The translations under genes and the position numbers were made by a program. Of a DNA stretch of 64,000 nt, positions 61,359-64,000 are shown piece after piece. Below the pieces are notes generated by a model. It was not told the origin of the DNA, did not search any database, and was given only the letters and a program-made list of their open reading frames with translations. The first letter of the stretch is position 1. Each line of letters begins with the position of its first letter. The stretch covers positions 23,703 to 87,702 of the forward strand of contig DGHQ01000054.1 of assembly GCA_002392915.1 (NCBI GenBank), given 5' to 3'. This DNA is from Bacteroidales bacterium UBA3844 (GTDB taxonomy: Bacteria > Bacteroidota > Bacteroidia > Bacteroidales > Paludibacteraceae).

Positions 61359-62645
61359 ATGGAATCAATATCAAATATATTCTCAGCCGACATCATCAAT
61401 TTTGCTGTTGTTGCATTGATGTCATTGGTGATCGGGTTGTCACAGAGAAAATTATATGAAAAAAACAGCGACATATTGCACACATTTGGTTCCGACAGGA
61501 CATTCACACTGATCGGCATATTAGGATATGTACTGTTTGTCATAGGAGGTGGAAGTCTCACTCCATTTCTTTATGGAGGAGCGACATTGACATTGCTTCT
61601 ATGCATCACGTATGCCCACAAACTATTCATACGCCAACGCACAGGAATCACTTCTATAATGATTGCCTTACTCACATATTGCATCGCACCCATTATATAT
61701 AAGACATCCATGACTATTGCTATTCTCATGGTGGTGACGGTGCTCGTTTTGGCGGAAATGAAAGACAAATTCACAGAGTTCACAAAGAAGATGAACGACG
61801 AGGAATTTATCAATCTTGCTAAATTTCTGATTATCGCCGGCGTAATCCTTCCAATCCTGCCTAAAAATGAATTGGTTGAAGGCACAGGTCTGACCCCCTA
61901 CTCTATCTGGCTTGCCACCGTCGTCATATCAGGAATTTCCTACATAAGCTATCTGGTGAAGAAGTATCTGTTTCCAAACGGAGGCGTCATCATCACAGGT
62001 ATACTTGGCGGAATCTACAGCAGTACTGCCACATGCATAATTTTGGCAAAAAAAGCAAAAGACCGCACAGATGACTTGAAGGAATACGTGGCGGCAATCT
62101 TTTGTGCCATCACGATGATGTATTTCAAGATCTTTATTCTCCTTGGAATCTTCAACTATGGTCTGATGATTCAATACTGGTATTTGTTTGCCATTATGAT
62201 TGTCGCGTCAGCTGTGGTTGCATTCTTCTTCTATCGTCAAAAGCCCAAGACAGGAGAAGTTGGTGCAGAAGTAAAAATTGAAGATGAGGAAGAAAAGAAT
62301 CCATTGGAATTCAAAGTCGCAATTCTTTTTGCTATTCTGTTTATCGCATTCACGTTAGTGACAAACTACGCTCTTGTCTATTTCGGAGACAGCGGTTTAC
62401 GAATTCTATCAATAATAGTGGGTGTGACAGATATCAATCCATTTATCATCAACTTGTTCCAGGCGCAACACAATGTATCGGAATCGCTTATAATTTTGGC
62501 CGCGTTCCAAGCGATCATCAGCAACAACGTCGTAAAGATGTTTTATGGAATGTTCTTTTCCGGCAACAAATTGATGAAAGATCTTTGCATTGGATTTGGT
62601 GTGATATGCGTCATCAACATTCTACTTCTTATCATCGCATTGTAA
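61359..62645 (+). CDS. MgtC/SapB-DUF4010 family membrane protein
   Basis: 428 residues with about 11-12 membrane helices. The first 130 residues match the MgtC/SapB N-terminal domain (NFAVVALMSLVIGLSQRKLYEK, FTLIGILGYVLFVIGGGS), the rest is the DUF4010 transmembrane region (TGLTPYSIWLATVVISGISYISYL and GGIYSSTATCIILAKKA). A charged cytoplasmic loop lies at about 300-320. Possibly an ion-linked membrane protein; function unproven. Starts downstream of the family A repeat pair and ends five nucleotides before copy 6. Confidence 0.9.
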   Translation: MESISNIFSADIINFAVVALMSLVIGLSQRKLYEKNSDILHTFGSDRTFTLIGILGYVLFVIGGGSLTPFLYGGATLTLLLCITYAHKLFIRQRTGITSIMIALLTYCIAPIIYKTSMTIAILMVVTVLVLAEMKDKFTEFTKKMNDEEFINLAKFLIIAGVILPILPKNELVEGTGLTPYSIWLATVVISGISYISYLVKKYLFPNGGVIITGILGGIYSSTATCIILAKKAKDRTDDLKEYVAAIFCAITMMYFKIFILLGIFNYGLMIQYWYLFAIMIVASAVVAFFFYRQKPKTGEVGAEVKIEDEEEKNPLEFKVAILFAILFIAFTLVTNYALVYFGDSGLRILSIIVGVTDINPFIINLFQAQHNVSESLIILAAFQAIISNNVVKMFYGMFFSGNKLMKDLCIGFGVICVINILLLIIAL

Positions 62646-62650
62646 AGTCA

Positions 62651-62675
62651 GGACGTTCCGCCCTTAACAATCCTC
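62651..62675 (-). repeat. Family A structured repeat, copy 6 (5' half only)
   Basis: Read on the minus strand: GAGGATTGTTAA, GGGCG, GAA, CGTCC (62663-62651, one G-U pair). No second hairpin. Lies 6 nt after the stop of the membrane-protein gene. Confidence 0.75.
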
Positions 62676-62701
62676 GACACTACAACCAAATATTAAATAA
62701 T

Positions 62702-62735
62702 TTTGAACAGATTCTAAAAAAATTGAGTAATTTTG
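62702..62735 (+). promoter_or_regulatory. Promoter of purM
   Basis: TTTG (62702-62705), 22 nt, TAATTTTG (62728-62735), an exact TAnnTTTG. Predicted start near 62742, leaving a leader of about 16 nt. Confidence 0.6.
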
Positions 62736-62757
62736 CAGCAAAATAAAACAATTTAAG

Positions 62758-63924
62758 ATGAGCGACAAGAGATATGCTATGCGTGGAGTGTCTGCCGGAA
62801 AGGAAGACGTACACAACGCAATCAAAAACATCGACAAAGGAATCTTCCCTAAAGCATTCTGCAAAATCATCCCAGATATTTTAGGTGGAGACGCAGAATA
62901 TTGCAACATTATGCACGCCGACGGTGCTGGAACGAAATCATCGTTAGCATATATGTATTGGAAGGAGACGGGAGATTTGTCAGTGTGGAAAGGCATTGCA
63001 CAAGACGCGTTGATCATGAACATCGACGACCTTCTTTGTGTTGGAGCAACAGACAATATCTTGGTTTCATCTACAATTGGAAGAAACAAGCTTTTGGTAC
63101 CAGGAGAAGTGATCAGTGCCATCATCAACGGCACAGACGAGCTTCTTGCTGAGCTACGTGAGATGGGAGTAGGTGTTTACGCCACAGGTGGAGAGACAGC
63201 TGATGTTGGCGACTTGGTTCGCACAATCATCGTGGACAGCACCGTCACTTGCAGAATGAAGCGTAGTGATGTTGTGAACAACGCAAATATCAGACCAGGC
63301 GACGTGATTGTAGGTTTGGCAAGTTACGGCCAAGCGACATACGAGAAAGGATACAACGGAGGAATGGGAAGCAACGGTTTGACTTCTGCCCGCCACGACG
63401 TCTTCTCAAAATATCTTGCAGAGAAATATCCAGAGAGCTACGACAAAGCAGTACCAGAAGAGTTGGTATACTCAGGAGGTTTGAAATTGACAGATTCAGT
63501 GGAAGGATCTCCAATCGACGCAGGCAAGTTGGTTTTGTCGCCAACACGTACATACGCGCCTGTAATCAAAAAAGTGCTCGACGAATTGCGTAGCGAGATT
63601 CACGGAATGGTACACTGTTCAGGAGGTGCCCAAACTAAGATTCTTCACTTCATCGACAATCTGAAAGTTGTAAAAGACAACATGTTTGATGTTCCGCCAT
63701 TGTTCAAGACAATACAGCAGCAGAGCAACACTGAGTGGGCTGAGATGTACAAGGTGTTTAATATGGGACACCGTATGGAGATCTATCTTGACAAGAAGAA
63801 CGCAGACAAGGTAATTGAGATTTCAAAATCGTTCGGAATCGACGCAAAGATCATCGGACATTGTGAGGAGTCTTCAAAGAAGGAGCTGATTATCAAGAGT
63901 GAGTTCGGAGAATTCCGTTATTAA
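62758..63924 (+). CDS. purM: Phosphoribosylformylglycinamidine cyclo-ligase (AIR synthase), Bacteroidota form
   Basis: Closes the imidazole ring of aminoimidazole ribotide in purine synthesis. 388 residues, the form typical of this phylum (start MSDKRYAMRGVSAGKEDVHNAI). Visible: HADGAGTKSSLAYMYW (ATP-binding and dimer region), DALIMNIDDLLCVGA, YATGGETADVGDLVRT, and GLASYGQATYEKGYNGGMGSNGLTSAR. The last nine codons and stop fall inside a perfect 40-bp tandem duplication, whose second copy lies after the stop. A hairpin follows. Single gene as far as the window shows. Confidence 0.95.
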   Translation: MSDKRYAMRGVSAGKEDVHNAIKNIDKGIFPKAFCKIIPDILGGDAEYCNIMHADGAGTKSSLAYMYWKETGDLSVWKGIAQDALIMNIDDLLCVGATDNILVSSTIGRNKLLVPGEVISAIINGTDELLAELREMGVGVYATGGETADVGDLVRTIIVDSTVTCRMKRSDVVNNANIRPGDVIVGLASYGQATYEKGYNGGMGSNGLTSARHDVFSKYLAEKYPESYDKAVPEELVYSGGLKLTDSVEGSPIDAGKLVLSPTRTYAPVIKKVLDELRSEIHGMVHCSGGAQTKILHFIDNLKVVKDNMFDVPPLFKTIQQQSNTEWAEMYKVFNMGHRMEIYLDKKNADKVIEISKSFGIDAKIIGHCEESSKKELIIKSEFGEFRY

Positions 63925-63976
63925 TCAAACATAGTAGAGTGAGTTCGGAGAATTCCGTTATTAATCAAACATAGTA
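63897..63976 (+). repeat. Perfect 40-bp tandem duplication at the 3' end of purM
   Basis: 63897-63936 and 63937-63976 are identical. The first copy encodes the end of purM (SEFGEFRY and stop) and 12 nt after it; the second repeats the same coding end outside the gene. Perfect identity suggests a recent event. Confidence 0.98.
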
Positions 63977-63991
63977 GTAGTTCCTATGTTT
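63967..63991 (+). terminator. Candidate terminator of purM
   Basis: AAACATAG (63967-63974) and CTATGTTT (63984-63991) form a perfect 8-bp stem with a 9-nt loop. Its left arm is also present in the first duplicate (63927-63934), so two alternative hairpins are possible. Confidence 0.6.
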
Positions 63992-64000
63992 GCATCGAGA

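Overview
The window is chromosomal DNA from a member of the Bacteroidota, most likely order Bacteroidales; I cannot name the species. Reasons: promoters of the Bacteroides type (TTTG, about 19-22 nt, TAnnTTTG), two proteins with the type IX secretion gliding-motility C-terminal sorting domain, a hybrid two-component sensor with a C-terminal AraC domain, the Bacteroidales form of PurM, DUF3078 and 'putative porin' outer-membrane proteins, a GSCFA protein, and an A+T-rich base composition. I see no tRNA, rRNA, CRISPR array, prophage or intact insertion sequence.

Layout. 1-4.4 kb: a leucine operon (minus strand) with promoter, an 18-residue leader peptide full of Leu/Ile codons, an attenuator, leuA, a fused leuC-leuD gene, and the start of a second isopropylmalate-synthase-family gene cut by the window edge. 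4.5-7.4 kb: four tandem paralogous outer-membrane beta-barrel genes. 7.5-10.6 kb: queD and queE, then a TPR/aspartyl-protease-like protein. 10.6-14.3 kb: a heterodimeric ABC exporter. 14.4-20.4 kb: a small membrane protein, a YhcC-type radical SAM protein, an HD protein and a large type IX cargo protein. 20.4-28.3 kb: an SNF2 ATPase, then an AcpH-like protein, a solute-binding protein and a putative porin in one run. 28.5-30.7 kb: an M16 peptidase divergent from ispE. 31-39.4 kb: two chagasin-like lipoproteins, a YjjG-type HAD phosphatase, a coiled-coil unknown, an SPFH protein, agmatine deiminase and two DUF3078 proteins. 39.4-48 kb: riboflavin synthase, a second type IX cargo protein, a POT peptide transporter and a hybrid sensor. 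48-57.4 kb: an Rpn-type nuclease, a run GSCFA-Yip1-smpB-ABC ATPase-GT51 glycosyltransferase, an OmpA-like lipoprotein and an AAA/PD-(D/E)XK protein. 57.6-60.8 kb: an NAD salvage cluster (pncB, a NUDIX hydrolase, and a fused NAD synthetase-nicotinamidase). 61.3-64 kb: an MgtC/DUF4010 membrane protein and purM, whose 3' end carries a 40-bp tandem duplication.

The most unusual content is non-coding. Two families of structured interspersed repeats occupy the spaces between genes. Family A (six copies) has a GAA-triloop hairpin followed, in full copies, by a second hairpin with a conserved tandem G-A/G-A mismatch and compensatory base changes. Family B (three copies) is a 150-220 bp array of short triloop hairpins; its best copy folds as a closed multi-arm cloverleaf followed by a 50-nt near-perfect hairpin. 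Neither matches an element I recognise. The leucine attenuator, the LeuC-LeuD fusion and the NadE-PncA fusion are the main gene-level points of interest.
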